A DNA stretch of 64,000 nucleotides from Candidatus Saccharimonadota bacterium (GTDB taxonomy: Bacteria > Patescibacteriota > Saccharimonadia > Saccharimonadales > UBA4665), in NCBI GenBank assembly GCA_018062785.1, contig JAGORO010000002.1, forward strand, positions 30,592 to 94,591, read 5' to 3'. The position numbers and the translations under genes are program-made. Below are positions 35,655 to 44,593 of the stretch, in pieces (within the stretch, counting starts at the first letter, position 1; the number at the start of each line of letters is the position of its first letter). The notes under the pieces were generated by a model that made no database searches, had not been told where the DNA came from, and saw only the letters and a program-made list of their open reading frames with translations.

Positions 35655-35822
35655 ATGAGCAGTACTAGCGACAAAATAAGTGGCAAGGCCAAAGAGTCTA
35701 TGGGCAAAATGACCAACAATAAACGTCAGGAGATGCAAGGCAAAGCGATCAAGACAAGAGGAGAAGCCAAGGCTCGAGTCGAGGATACAAATGAGCGGGT
35801 TAACGATCACTTTACGCTCTAA
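35655..35822 (+). CDS. CsbD-like small stress protein
   Basis: 55 residues, highly charged and helical: DKISGKAKESMGKMTNNKRQ then EMQGKAIKTRGEAKARVED. The GKAKE and EMQGKA motifs are those of the CsbD family, small proteins induced by general stress in other bacteria, with no known mechanism. AAGGAGG lies six bases before the ATG. A terminator follows. Confidence 0.8.
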   Translation: MSSTSDKISGKAKESMGKMTNNKRQEMQGKAIKTRGEAKARVEDTNERVNDHFTL

Positions 35823-35860
35823 CGGCGCCGACTCACATCGACAGTCACAGCCACAAAAAT

Positions 35861-35883
35861 AACCGCCGCAAGAAGCGGCGGTT
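35861..35883. terminator. Terminator between the CsbD-like gene and the RimB-RimK gene
   Basis: AACCGCCGC, the loop AAGAA and GCGGCGGTT. The T-run (ATTTTTG) lies on the minus-strand side, so it mainly serves the minus-strand gene ending at 35925. Confidence 0.75.
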
Positions 35884-35924
35884 ATCCATATACAATCGAC
35901 TACACGGCCAAAAGCTGCCTCTGC

Positions 35925-37322
35925 CTAGGCGCCAATCTTGTCTTTTTTATGCTTGGCCTTAGCGTTTCGCTCGATGTATTCGATAATCTTAGTGGACACA
36001 TCTCGTTTGGTGATTAACTCTGGGGTTTTGATGCTCGCACTACTGTTTACCTCGAGCACTTTTGGTCCATCGGCAGAGCGCATCATATCGACACCGCAGA
36101 TCGGCAAGCTCATGGCTTTGGCAGCACGAATGGCTGTTTTTTCTTCTTCCGCCGTTAGCTTTACCCTCTTACCTACGCCACCCTGATGCGTATTGGACCG
36201 AAAATCATCGTCAAGGCTTTGTCTTTGAATGCTTGCAACCACCCTATTGCCGACGATGAGAGCACGTATATCTGTTCCGGCCGATTCCTGAACAAACTCT
36301 TGGACAATAAAGTTCACACCTTCGACGTAGAATGCCTGCATCACAGCCTTGGCAGCCTTTTTGGTCTCGGCCAAAACCACCCCGTTACCATGCGTGCCAC
36401 GTGCGACCTTGATAATTACCGGTGCACCACCGGCCAAATCAACAATTTCCTCTAGGTTAGCGGTCTCTCGGGCAAACACAGTTTTTGGAATACCGACATC
36501 TTGCCGAGCCATAATCTGGTAGCTACGCAGCTTGTCACGCGAGCGATTGATGGCAATTGAGCTAGCCGTGCTAAACGCACCTTGCATTTCAAACTGCCGC
36601 ACCACCGCTGTCCCATACTTGGTATAGCTCTGGGCAATCCTCGGAATAATGACATCGAACTTTGGCAGTGCCTCGCCCTTGTAATACACAACTGGCTTAC
36701 TCTTTTCCATGGTCATGTAGCACTTTGCATAGTTGATTACACGCACGTCGTGTCCACGAAGTGCTGCAACCTCTCGCAAGCGTTTTGTCGTATAGTTTAG
36801 TGAGCCCTTGGATAAAATGGCGATTTTCAGACCACGCGGATTCGGTTTTAGCATTTCGTCCAAATCTTGCTTGAGTGATGCCGCCTTGGCCTCCTCTGCC
36901 TCTATAAGTGGTTCGCCACTTGTGACATCTACCAAAAACTTGCCATGTAATAGTTTACGCCCTAACAGAATTGGGTACGTTTTTTTGGAACGGTCGGATA
37001 GCGTAAATGTAGCACGCACTGATCGACCGGCGACCTTGATGCGCAACTTTACCTTGTAACGAAGTTCTTTTTGCCCGAATGAATTAGCAACACGAGTCAA
37101 TGAATAATCTGGCTTAGTAAAACGCTGTTCTTTGCCCGTATAGTGCGGTGAGCTTGGCGCAAATAAGGTAAAGTAGAGCGCATCTTCGCGCTCTTCTATC
37201 TTAGTTGCCCAGATGGAACACATATCCGCCCCTGTGTCGGTCTTGCCTGGGACGCCGACAATGCCGAAATCGAGTAGTTCTATTTTTTCTGCTCGACCAA
37301 TGGTGCTCTTTTGGCTATTCAT
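35925..37322 (-). CDS. RimB-like retropepsin fused to RimK-family ATP-grasp ligase
   Basis: About 465 residues. The first 140 resemble RimB/DUF785 retropepsin-like proteins: ELLDFGIVGVPGKTDTGADM (the KTDTGA active-site loop) and YPILLGRKLLHGKFLVD. The rest is a RimK-type ATP-grasp ligase: GLKIAILSKGSLNY, PRIAQSYTKYGTAVVRQFE, VIIKVARGTHGNGVVLAE, FIVQEFVQESAGTDIRALIVG and VDMMRSADGPKVLEVNSSAS (Mg-binding end). RimK adds glutamates to protein S6, and RimB helps remove them. A fusion could join and trim the same tail. The true substrate is unknown. ATG 37322 is used. It is divergent from the gene at 37375, only 52 bases apart. Confidence 0.88.
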   Translation of the reverse strand: MNSQKSTIGRAEKIELLDFGIVGVPGKTDTGADMCSIWATKIEEREDALYFTLFAPSSPHYTGKEQRFTKPDYSLTRVANSFGQKELRYKVKLRIKVAGRSVRATFTLSDRSKKTYPILLGRKLLHGKFLVDVTSGEPLIEAEEAKAASLKQDLDEMLKPNPRGLKIAILSKGSLNYTTKRLREVAALRGHDVRVINYAKCYMTMEKSKPVVYYKGEALPKFDVIIPRIAQSYTKYGTAVVRQFEMQGAFSTASSIAINRSRDKLRSYQIMARQDVGIPKTVFARETANLEEIVDLAGGAPVIIKVARGTHGNGVVLAETKKAAKAVMQAFYVEGVNFIVQEFVQESAGTDIRALIVGNRVVASIQRQSLDDDFRSNTHQGGVGKRVKLTAEEEKTAIRAAKAMSLPICGVDMMRSADGPKVLEVNSSASIKTPELITKRDVSTKIIEYIERNAKAKHKKDKIGA

Positions 37323-37348
37323 GAGAGGTCTTTCTTGCAATTAAGCGC

Positions 37349-37368
37349 ATTATAATGTAATAATTATA
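37349..37368. promoter_or_regulatory. Overlapping divergent -10 boxes between ligase and unknown gene
   Basis: On the minus strand TGC-TATAAT (37363-37368, extended) and a second TATAAT (37349-37354) face the ligase gene. On the plus strand TATAAT (37351-37356) lies 18 bases before the ATG at 37375. The boxes overlap, so the two genes are probably controlled together. Confidence 0.45.
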
Positions 37369-37374
37369 GCATAA

Positions 37375-38337
37375 ATGAGTAAACTTAGCAATAATATTCG
37401 TGACCACTACATCCAACATTTCGAGACTCTTCCGTTCGATAAACAACTTCATTTTTCATCAAGACTTGCACTTTGGAGCCAAGATTCATTTTGCGAAAAA
37501 AAACTGGCAGAACTACAACCTCAGGTCACCGCAAACGGAAACCCCCGTCTAGCAATTCGTGAGGTATACAAGTTTGCGCTTCAATCTGCAGGACATGGCT
37601 CAAAAAACGCTGCTGTATTACGTGCGCCCTACTTTTCTGCTTACCCAAACATAAAACCGATGGTCTCAGTGTTGTTTCGCATTATGTTTTTATGGACAAT
37701 CTTTCATATTGATGAGCGCGAGTATTTCTTTGAACTTTTTCCCAAAGAAGACGCAGAGACGCTTTACCGGCAACTACTAGCTGATTCTACTGCCCTCGCA
37801 ATCCTTTCTACTCACGCTATCAACTTTCTATATCTATATACTCGCTTAATTATTGGGGACGAGCAGGCTTTTGATCCTAGCCATTTTATTGCTATCGCCC
37901 ATAAGCAATATGACCTTCAAAACCCTATTCATCTGCAGTTATACATATATCTGTATACTCATTGCATAATTGGTGAAAGTTGGTTTTATGCTCAGCCCAT
38001 ACCCGCAACATACTTTGCAGTATATAAAGACATGCTCCAAGAGCTCGAGAACGTAATGGCAGACAACTTCACTGCTATCAACATGGATAATAAGTTTGAG
38101 TTTTTGGTGTGTTGCAGGCTTTTGGGTATTCATTCAAGCCTCGAGAGCCGTATATATGATGAGGCTGAGCAGTCAGTTTCATCAACGGGAACATTTATCA
38201 TTGATCGTCATAATTCCAACCCACAAAAAGCTAACCTTGACCTTGATTCGTCTGAGCATAGAAATGTGTTGTTTATTATGTCTCAGAGTTCTCCACTCTT
38301 TGACTCGAATCGAGAAGTTGCTCAATATACTCCGTAA
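37375..38337 (+). CDS. Unrecognised 320-residue protein between two ATP-grasp genes
   Basis: I do not recognise this protein. It is mostly helical, rich in aromatic residues (FFELFPKED, YLYTRLI, LYIYLYTHCI), with no signal peptide and no clear transmembrane segment. A polar, low-complexity C-terminus (TGTFIIDRHNSNPQKANLDL) ends with a 62-base overlap with the convergent ATP-grasp gene. The base composition seems richer in A and T than neighbouring genes, which may mean transfer. Its place between two ligases suggests a role as substrate, adaptor or partner. Confidence 0.7.
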   Translation: MSKLSNNIRDHYIQHFETLPFDKQLHFSSRLALWSQDSFCEKKLAELQPQVTANGNPRLAIREVYKFALQSAGHGSKNAAVLRAPYFSAYPNIKPMVSVLFRIMFLWTIFHIDEREYFFELFPKEDAETLYRQLLADSTALAILSTHAINFLYLYTRLIIGDEQAFDPSHFIAIAHKQYDLQNPIHLQLYIYLYTHCIIGESWFYAQPIPATYFAVYKDMLQELENVMADNFTAINMDNKFEFLVCCRLLGIHSSLESRIYDEAEQSVSSTGTFIIDRHNSNPQKANLDLDSSEHRNVLFIMSQSSPLFDSNREVAQYTP

Positions 38338-39229
38338 ATAGTTCTGATTTCCGAGAAATTGAAAAACCTGTCTGAATTTCGGGCGTTCGATTTACTTCAA
38401 GTATGTACAACTCACCCGTTTTGCCTACTAAGACATCTGCTCCGCAAAAATCTTTTCGATCTAGGGCGGCGGCTGCCAGAAGAGCCAATGATGCCACACC
38501 CGCCTCAAGATTTTTCTCGGCAGTAAACTGTGCACTACTACCTTGAGATGTATTATTTAGATGGGTTTTTGCAGCATCTCGTGAGCGTTTAATACTATAC
38601 TTTATTTCACCTCCAAAAATTGCAATACGGTAATCAAAGTCATTCTCAATAAATTCCTGAAGCATAAAGTGTCTCTGCAGATTCTCTTGGATAAGCTGGA
38701 CAAGCTCCTTTTTGTTATGCACAAGATAATTTCGTTTACCCTGCGAAGCATCAATATCCTTATATATGTATGGAAAATCAAACGGGATTTTATCAATATA
38801 CCCTAGCAATTGTTTTCCCGAAGCAAAAACTGTTTTAGGGTACGGAATATTCACCAATACAAGCCTCACGAATTCACTCAACTTGGTTAGTGGTGCTTGT
38901 TGAACTATTTCTCCGCTAATAAAAGGTGTCTCCCGTTCTTGTAAGTACAGGGCCGTCGCATACGCATGCTGCGGCAGAGCAAGCCACTTATTAAATACGA
39001 CCATATTAAATTCGGAAATATCACACCCCGAAAGGGCATCTATAACAGACAAGGAATCGCCGTCATATACAAACAGTAAGTCGTCTAAGGAGCTCCTGTG
39101 GTATTGGATATCGGGATTTCTACCATGCTCATTTAATATGTCTGCGTGGTTGGTATACCTCTGTACGCCACTCGGATAAATATCATAGCTAAATAGTAGT
39201 AGCACATCTTTTTTATGTGTATGTTTCAT
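38276..39229 (-). CDS. RimK-like ATP-grasp protein
   Basis: 317 residues. The ATP-grasp core is visible: DFPYIYKDIDASQGKRNYLV (nucleotide-binding loop), FMLQEFIENDFDYRIAIFGG, and the metal-binding end DFCGADVLVGKTGELYILEVNRTPEIQ. The N-terminal domain is divergent (LLLFSYDIYPSGVQRYTN). The substrate is unknown. It resembles peptide or amino-acid ligases such as RimK or those that act on peptide precursors. It converges on the unknown 320-residue gene and overlaps its end. Confidence 0.82.
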   Translation of the reverse strand: MKHTHKKDVLLLFSYDIYPSGVQRYTNHADILNEHGRNPDIQYHRSSLDDLLFVYDGDSLSVIDALSGCDISEFNMVVFNKWLALPQHAYATALYLQERETPFISGEIVQQAPLTKLSEFVRLVLVNIPYPKTVFASGKQLLGYIDKIPFDFPYIYKDIDASQGKRNYLVHNKKELVQLIQENLQRHFMLQEFIENDFDYRIAIFGGEIKYSIKRSRDAAKTHLNNTSQGSSAQFTAEKNLEAGVASLALLAAAALDRKDFCGADVLVGKTGELYILEVNRTPEIQTGFSISRKSELFTEYIEQLLDSSQRVENSET

Positions 39230-39658
39230 TTTTTTATTATATCATCCAAATACACATACAGCTCTCTGCGTACTATGAAGCCCTCAAACTACCTGCGAAC
39301 CTGCAGATACATTGCGGCATGGCGGCACTATTCCAGTAGTTAGGCCTGTGCCCGCAACACCTTCAGATATATAAAGTACAAGACGATGCCGATAATCAGT
39401 AGTAGGATTATCTCCATTGTGATGAGGCCTTCTTGGTTGTGTTTATTCATTCATAGTCATTATGCACCTGTGGATACGTCGGATCAACCAAGACTTGTAC
39501 TTATCTGGTTCGGCTATAAGTACTTCTGTGTAGCGCCACTTTCCAGGCTGCTATCAAAAGGACGGTAGCTGCAGTGGTGAAAATCACAATCCGTACACCT
39601 GTATTGAGAAGTTTCGTACCCGCCGCAGGGCCTGCGGAAGCAGTGGGGCTCGGCTGGT
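39230..39658. other. Long intergenic region with one candidate microprotein gene
   Basis: 429 bases between the ATP-grasp gene and dnaJ. Apart from a possible 36-codon membrane microprotein (39340-39450, minus strand) I see no supported gene. Confidence 0.5.
39340..39450 (-). CDS. Candidate 36-residue membrane microprotein
   Basis: The frame from ATG 39450 gives MNKHNQEGLIT then EIILLLIIGIVLYFIYLK and a short basic tail, a typical single-span small membrane protein. A second in-frame ATG at 39417 would give 25 residues. No firm ribosome-binding site. It is supported only by its hydrophobic pattern. Confidence 0.3.
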   Translation of the reverse strand: MNKHNQEGLITMEIILLLIIGIVLYFIYLKVLRAQA

Positions 39659-40765
39659 CTACGAAAACAAGCCGTGTTTTTTGGCGGACTTGAACTGTTC
39701 GAGGAGTTCTTTTTGTTTAGCACTAAGTTTTGTAGGAGTATCGACGACGATAGTAACAATGTGTGCACCCCGACCACCACCGCGCAGGTGCGGTACACCG
39801 TGGCCTGACAGCTTAAAGTCCGTACCGCTTTGCGTACCGGCAGGCACCTTCATGCGGACCATACCATCGACAGTGTCGACCTCTATTTCTGTACCGAGCG
39901 CAGCATCGACCATAGTGATGTGTTCGTCGCTAAGTATCAGATCGCCCTCGCGAGTAAATCGCTTGTGCGCCTTAACCCTAATATGTACATATAGGTCGCC
40001 CTTTGGCCCATTGGCAACCGCCTCTCCATGCTCACGCAGGCGAATGGTAGCACCATCATCGACGCCGGCGGGGATTTTGAGATTAATGTCTTGAGCTTTT
40101 CGCTCAACACCCTTGCCCTTACAGACTGTGCAGTCTTTTTCCGGTTTTTTCCCTTGGCCATGACACGTCGGACAGACAACCGCTTGCTGAATATTACCGA
40201 ACACTGTCCGAATCGCTTGCACGACTTGCCCACTGCCCTTGCAGGTATCACACGTCTTGAGCTCATAGCCTGGCTCTGCTGTTGTACCTTTGCAATGAGA
40301 ACACGTATCTTGTAAATCAAGTCGTATGGTTTTATCCGTACCAAAGACTGCCTCATCGAAACTGATTTCTACGACTGCCTCGACGTCACTGCCACGATTG
40401 GGCCTACTCTGGCCTGAGCTACCACCGCCAAAGAAACTTCCAAATAGATCGCCCAGCCCACCATCGCCGAAGTTAAACTCATAGCTCTGACCTTGGCCGC
40501 CAAAACCACTAAAGCCCTCGAAAGGGTTACCTCCGCCGCCAGATGCACCGCCCACGCCAGCATGCCCAAACTGATCATATCGCTGACGCTTTTGTTGGTC
40601 TTTTAGGACTTCGTATGCCTCGTTTATCTCTTTAAACTTCTCTTCGTCGCCACCCTGTTTATCTGGGTGCAATTCCACGGCCTTTCTGCGGAAGGCTTTT
40701 TTTATCTCGTCTGCAGAGGCTGTCTTGGAGACGCCTAAGACTTCATAGTAGTCACGTTTGCTCAT
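39659..40765 (-). CDS. dnaJ: DnaJ chaperone
   Basis: 368 residues with all DnaJ parts: J domain with the HPD motif ([10 protein letters not shown]), a Gly/Phe-rich linker, four CxxCxGxG zinc motifs ([32 protein letters not shown], the first slightly changed) and the C-terminal substrate domains. It stimulates DnaK. Unlike many genomes, it is 5 kb away from dnaK, with its own CIRCE operator and a -10 box 10 bases before the start. Confidence 0.98.
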   Translation of the reverse strand: MSKRDYYEVLGVSKTASADEIKKAFRRKAVELHPDKQGGDEEKFKEINEAYEVLKDQQKRQRYDQFGHAGVGGASGGGGNPFEGFSGFGGQGQSYEFNFGDGGLGDLFGSFFGGGSSGQSRPNRGSDVEAVVEISFDEAVFGTDKTIRLDLQDTCSHCKGTTAEPGYELKTCDTCKGSGQVVQAIRTVFGNIQQAVVCPTCHGQGKKPEKDCTVCKGKGVERKAQDINLKIPAGVDDGATIRLREHGEAVANGPKGDLYVHIRVKAHKRFTREGDLILSDEHITMVDAALGTEIEVDTVDGMVRMKVPAGTQSGTDFKLSGHGVPHLRGGGRGAHIVTIVVDTPTKLSAKQKELLEQFKSAKKHGLFS

Positions 40766-40775
40766 ATCTGTTACA

Positions 40776-40781
40776 AGTATA
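40776..40781 (-). promoter_or_regulatory. -10 box of dnaJ
   Basis: TATACT on the minus strand, 10 bases before the ATG at 40765. CIRCE begins six bases upstream of it. Confidence 0.55.
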
Positions 40782-40787
40782 CAGATC

Positions 40788-40812
40788 TAGCACTCAAACA
40801 TCAAGAGTGCTA
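40788..40812. promoter_or_regulatory. CIRCE operator of dnaJ (HrcA site)
   Basis: TAGCACTC, nine bases, GAGTGCTA: the CIRCE consensus (TTAGCACTC-N9-GAGTGCTAA) with only the outermost bases changed. It covers the region just upstream of the -10 box, so HrcA would block RNA polymerase. Confidence 0.92.
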
Positions 40813-40979
40813 GACAGTAGGCACTCAAAGCAGAAGACCACCCTCCAATCGTGCCTAGAAGCAAAGTCGAAGCTATTCGTTCCAGTTCGTAGCGTATTCA
40901 GCTAAATAATTTTGTTGCTGATGGATTCGTTGGAGTGCAAGCGATCTTTTGGTCCAGTGACAAAGGATGTTACTTTGCG

Positions 40980-41474
40980 TCAGCGAAGATCCTTGAACAT
41001 AACCGGAACGCTACGACCATAGATGGTTTTGTCCGTTTTGCCATTTTTGACGTAGCCCATAGATTCATAAAATGGAACAGCACTTTCCCGAGATAGCAGC
41101 TGTATCTGCTCCGGTCTACACGCCATTTGGCGTGTCTCCGCCTCGGCATACTTAATTAATCGAGCACCGACATGTGCCATTCGACGCTCACCACCACGGG
41201 CGTACGCTGGGTCGACACCTACTCGTTCAATGAATGCTAGCTTCGAGTCGGAACACTGGGTAATCCTCGCTGTGGCGATCAGCGTATCGAGCACAAAACC
41301 CCCTACATGAACCGTCGTTGCGTAGAGATCTTTGATTTCGTTACCAAGAAAAGGTGCTGCCACTGGCCGAAACAACGCAGCATAACGAAGTTCTTCGATA
41401 GTTTTTTGATACGGTGCAAATTCAACGCACCTAAAAGAAACGTCGCCTTTTTCGGCGGAGAGCTCTATTGACAT
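40980..41474 (-). CDS. GNAT-family acetyltransferase
   Basis: 164 residues. The GNAT fold is suggested by TLIATARITQ, FIERVGVDPAYARGGERRMAHVGARLIKYAE (acetyl-CoA-binding region; the usual Q/RxxGxG/A is imperfect) and SRESAVPFYESMGYVKNG. The substrate is unknown. It lies 34 bases after the large membrane protein gene. Confidence 0.78.
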   Translation of the reverse strand: MSIELSAEKGDVSFRCVEFAPYQKTIEELRYAALFRPVAAPFLGNEIKDLYATTVHVGGFVLDTLIATARITQCSDSKLAFIERVGVDPAYARGGERRMAHVGARLIKYAEAETRQMACRPEQIQLLSRESAVPFYESMGYVKNGKTDKTIYGRSVPVMFKDLR

Positions 41475-41508
41475 ATTTTACTATTATAGCATTTTTTTGC
41501 TTTTGATG

Positions 41509-44421
41509 CTACTTTTGGTCTGATTTCTGTATCTGGTATACTGCTAATCCAATTAAGAATATTGCTAGGAATGCGAGGGCGAGCCATGCCAAAAACCGCA
41601 GCTGATAGAGGACGGAAAGGATCGCAGCGTACAACCCCCATCTCGTAATAAGCTTGTGGTTCAGCAGCATGCCGATTAGCATAATCGCCACCTGTTCACA
41701 CAAAAACCACCAGCCATACATGATACCCATACCTCCATATACAAGCTGCAGCGCAAAAGGAATCGTAACGGTCACTAGAGTGGCCATGATGTATTGCTCT
41801 CTTTCGGCTACCTCGTTACGCTTTGCACGCCACCACGCGTACAGTGCGAGGACGGCTGCCGTTAGATGCGTATATACCTGTAGCTCTTTTACACCAAGGG
41901 TATATAGCAGCCAGAGCAAGCCCAGCACTATGACGCCACCTGAGATTTCACGCTCACCTTGAGTACGAGTAAGGCTAAAGTGTACTAGTACCATACCCGC
42001 GACTATCAGAGAGACCGGCATCGCCCAAACAATATTTCCGGCAGAAAAAATAGCCGAACCCGGTGCGATAAACGCAGTGAATAGTGCGGCTTGGCGCAGA
42101 TAGTCGCTATACGTACGCCTAGCCGTGTATGTGTCTGATGATGCTAGCACATACAAGATCAGCGCAGTGCCAGAACTGAGCGCTACTTGCATAGGCAAAG
42201 CTCCGTCAAAAAAGTCTGAGGCCCATACTCCGCCTTGTAGCAAAAAAGGAACCGCTGCCATAATTTCGGGAGATCTCTCAACCTTGTACGAAACAATGTA
42301 CGCAGCACAGGCCAGAACCAGTGCCACGATCGCAGGCAAATAGGCCACTCCATCGAGAGCAACTACAGAGGCTATTGCCGCGGCAAGCACATACCCAACT
42401 ACATACGAGATACTGTTGGTTTTTAGGCGATCTTCGAGTTCGGCAAGTGACAGACTCAAGCGAACCAATCGTTTTTTGGCGATATATCTCGCTACAATAA
42501 ACCCAAGCATCGACACGAGATAAGCGCCGCTATACCACTGGGCACTCTGTAGCCATATCCATTGATGGGCGATCGCAGCTGGTACAAGCAACCAAGCAAC
42601 ACTACCAACCCAACGCGCCGATTCTAAACGATGCTCGAGCACGAGCATGAGGTTCCAGCACCAGCCCAAGAGTACGGCCGCCAAGAATATCCGACTGTCT
42701 TGCCATGTAAATAGTATGGCCGATACAGAGGCTAGGCTACTAATCATCATCCAGTATGAATTTTGCGTTTTGTCGACAAAATGTAGTGCAAATGCGGCAA
42801 TAGCTAGTCCAATGCCCGCCACAATAACGAGCCACATACTGCTACCTACCACTGTAGCGAACAGCACAACCATGGCTATAGTTACCACTCCCTGATGCGC
42901 CGTACGCCAATCACTCGTATCAAATGTTGTTTTGCGAGCAGCCAGAAAACAGACAATCAAAAACGCAAGTACGGACGATACGAGCGCAATCAACGCCCCT
43001 TTACTCAACCCACCCTCTACCAGCTTCATGCCGTAGGCGAAGGGCAGAACGAGAGTTGTAATCCCAGCAAGTACGTACATCTCTGGGCGATTATCGCGTA
43101 GCCACACACCAAATGCGGCAATTGCACCGACGGCAAGAATACTCAGAAAAACAGCCGAGTCCGGCCATGCCAGACAGGCTGCAGCAAATAGCGCAACGAA
43201 TCCGGTTGTCGTCATCGCCTGTTTAGTCGCAGGCTCTAACCAAGCGCAGCCAAGGGCCGCCAAAAGGCCACAAACTGACAAGGCCAACCCTGCCTGAATA
43301 AAATCATGCTGGAAGGCATAAGCGATTATTGCCATGCCCAAGCTACCCGCAATCTGAGCAATTACGGCAGTTTGGGCACGTTCTTGAGCTGCCTGAATAC
43401 CCCAAGCTTGGAGCCCATAGTACACCGCCGCTAGCAACAGGGAAACTCCAGCCTGCCAGCTACCAAAATCGGCCGTTGCAAACAATGCCATACATACTGA
43501 GGCCGGCACGAGAATGTTAGCGAGAGTGTTGGCGGCTGGCGATACCACTGCCTCGTTTCCTTTAGCCAAACCCCAAGCCGCAAACAACAGAGCAACAACG
43601 GCCAGACCCCAACCATAGAAATATACGGGCAGTTGCAACACTGCGATGCTCGACTCGAATAACGATACAAATGTACCAAGAAAAATGTACTCGAGTAGAG
43701 GATTTTTGACGGTTCTAAGTGCATGGTAGTACATACCCATACAGGCAACTGATGTAGCAAACCAGACGAGCGGTCCTTGATCTTTGAGGACGTACGCGTA
43801 TGTTGCTAGCCCTGCAAGCGGAGCAAGCATCATGCCCATCCCAATGAATGTTTGGGCGGGAGTCCTGAGTTTGTCTTTGGTCTTGAACAGCCAAAGACCG
43901 CCCGAGTAGAGCGCAAGCGAAGTTGCAGCAACAATACCAGCTCTAAGCCAGCCCGCGTCGCCAGCGATAGCGACAAATAGACCCGCTGCAGCCAAGAATA
44001 AAAATGCGCCAAAATACAGTAAAAGGGTTGCATTATCGAGCGGCTCCCTTGGCTGTCCAGTCTGCGTTACTTGGATTTGGCTGGTAGCATCGATTTGCTG
44101 CTGCAGATGCGTCCCAGGTTCGGCCGCAGACTGCGCTAGAGCCGCTTTTGCTGGGATTGTGCCTTCCTCGTTTGGTGCAAGCGCAAGATCGGTTATTGGT
44201 TGGGTTGGCTGAGGCATCCCTTGATTTATCAGGTCAGTCAAGAGCCGCATCAGTAAGACCTTTTCGGCTGGCTTTTTAGCCTCGCGGTAAGACGCTGCCA
44301 GATAATCCATCCATTGCTGGTTTATAACGTACGGAGGCGTCGATTGATTATTATTTGACCCGCCCCGACTCGAAAGCCATATCACTAAAGCAAACAGCCC
44401 TAGTACCGTTATCCAAAACAT
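41509..44421 (-). CDS. Large polytopic membrane protein, function unknown
   Basis: 970 residues. The N-terminus has one helix, then a soluble segment (about residues 25-125) with a Gln-rich part, then a very long run of about two dozen or more hydrophobic helices. The layout resembles DUF2157/DUF2339-type large membrane proteins, without a catalytic motif that I can identify. No homolog is assigned. It is divergent from the gene at 44594. Confidence 0.7.
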   Translation of the reverse strand: MFWITVLGLFALVIWLSSRGGSNNNQSTPPYVINQQWMDYLAASYREAKKPAEKVLLMRLLTDLINQGMPQPTQPITDLALAPNEEGTIPAKAALAQSAAEPGTHLQQQIDATSQIQVTQTGQPREPLDNATLLLYFGAFLFLAAAGLFVAIAGDAGWLRAGIVAATSLALYSGGLWLFKTKDKLRTPAQTFIGMGMMLAPLAGLATYAYVLKDQGPLVWFATSVACMGMYYHALRTVKNPLLEYIFLGTFVSLFESSIAVLQLPVYFYGWGLAVVALLFAAWGLAKGNEAVVSPAANTLANILVPASVCMALFATADFGSWQAGVSLLLAAVYYGLQAWGIQAAQERAQTAVIAQIAGSLGMAIIAYAFQHDFIQAGLALSVCGLLAALGCAWLEPATKQAMTTTGFVALFAAACLAWPDSAVFLSILAVGAIAAFGVWLRDNRPEMYVLAGITTLVLPFAYGMKLVEGGLSKGALIALVSSVLAFLIVCFLAARKTTFDTSDWRTAHQGVVTIAMVVLFATVVGSSMWLVIVAGIGLAIAAFALHFVDKTQNSYWMMISSLASVSAILFTWQDSRIFLAAVLLGWCWNLMLVLEHRLESARWVGSVAWLLVPAAIAHQWIWLQSAQWYSGAYLVSMLGFIVARYIAKKRLVRLSLSLAELEDRLKTNSISYVVGYVLAAAIASVVALDGVAYLPAIVALVLACAAYIVSYKVERSPEIMAAVPFLLQGGVWASDFFDGALPMQVALSSGTALILYVLASSDTYTARRTYSDYLRQAALFTAFIAPGSAIFSAGNIVWAMPVSLIVAGMVLVHFSLTRTQGEREISGGVIVLGLLWLLYTLGVKELQVYTHLTAAVLALYAWWRAKRNEVAEREQYIMATLVTVTIPFALQLVYGGMGIMYGWWFLCEQVAIMLIGMLLNHKLITRWGLYAAILSVLYQLRFLAWLALAFLAIFLIGLAVYQIQKSDQK

Positions 44422-44559
44422 GGTGCCTTACCCTCCAGTTACTACCCCAAATATACGCTAAAAATCCCTACATTACTACCTGACGTCTGCGTATAATTAT
44501 CGATATTCCACGCACTACACCGCAAAGTTACATGTATCGCCCTAATGTAAGTAATACTG

Positions 44560-44565
44560 TATACT
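44560..44565 (+). promoter_or_regulatory. -10 box of the gene at 44594
   Basis: TATACT, with a GAGGAG ribosome-binding site (44582-44587) further on. This gene has a normal leader. Confidence 0.45.
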
Positions 44566-44593
44566 GCTAAACATACTAAGCGAGGAGTACTAC

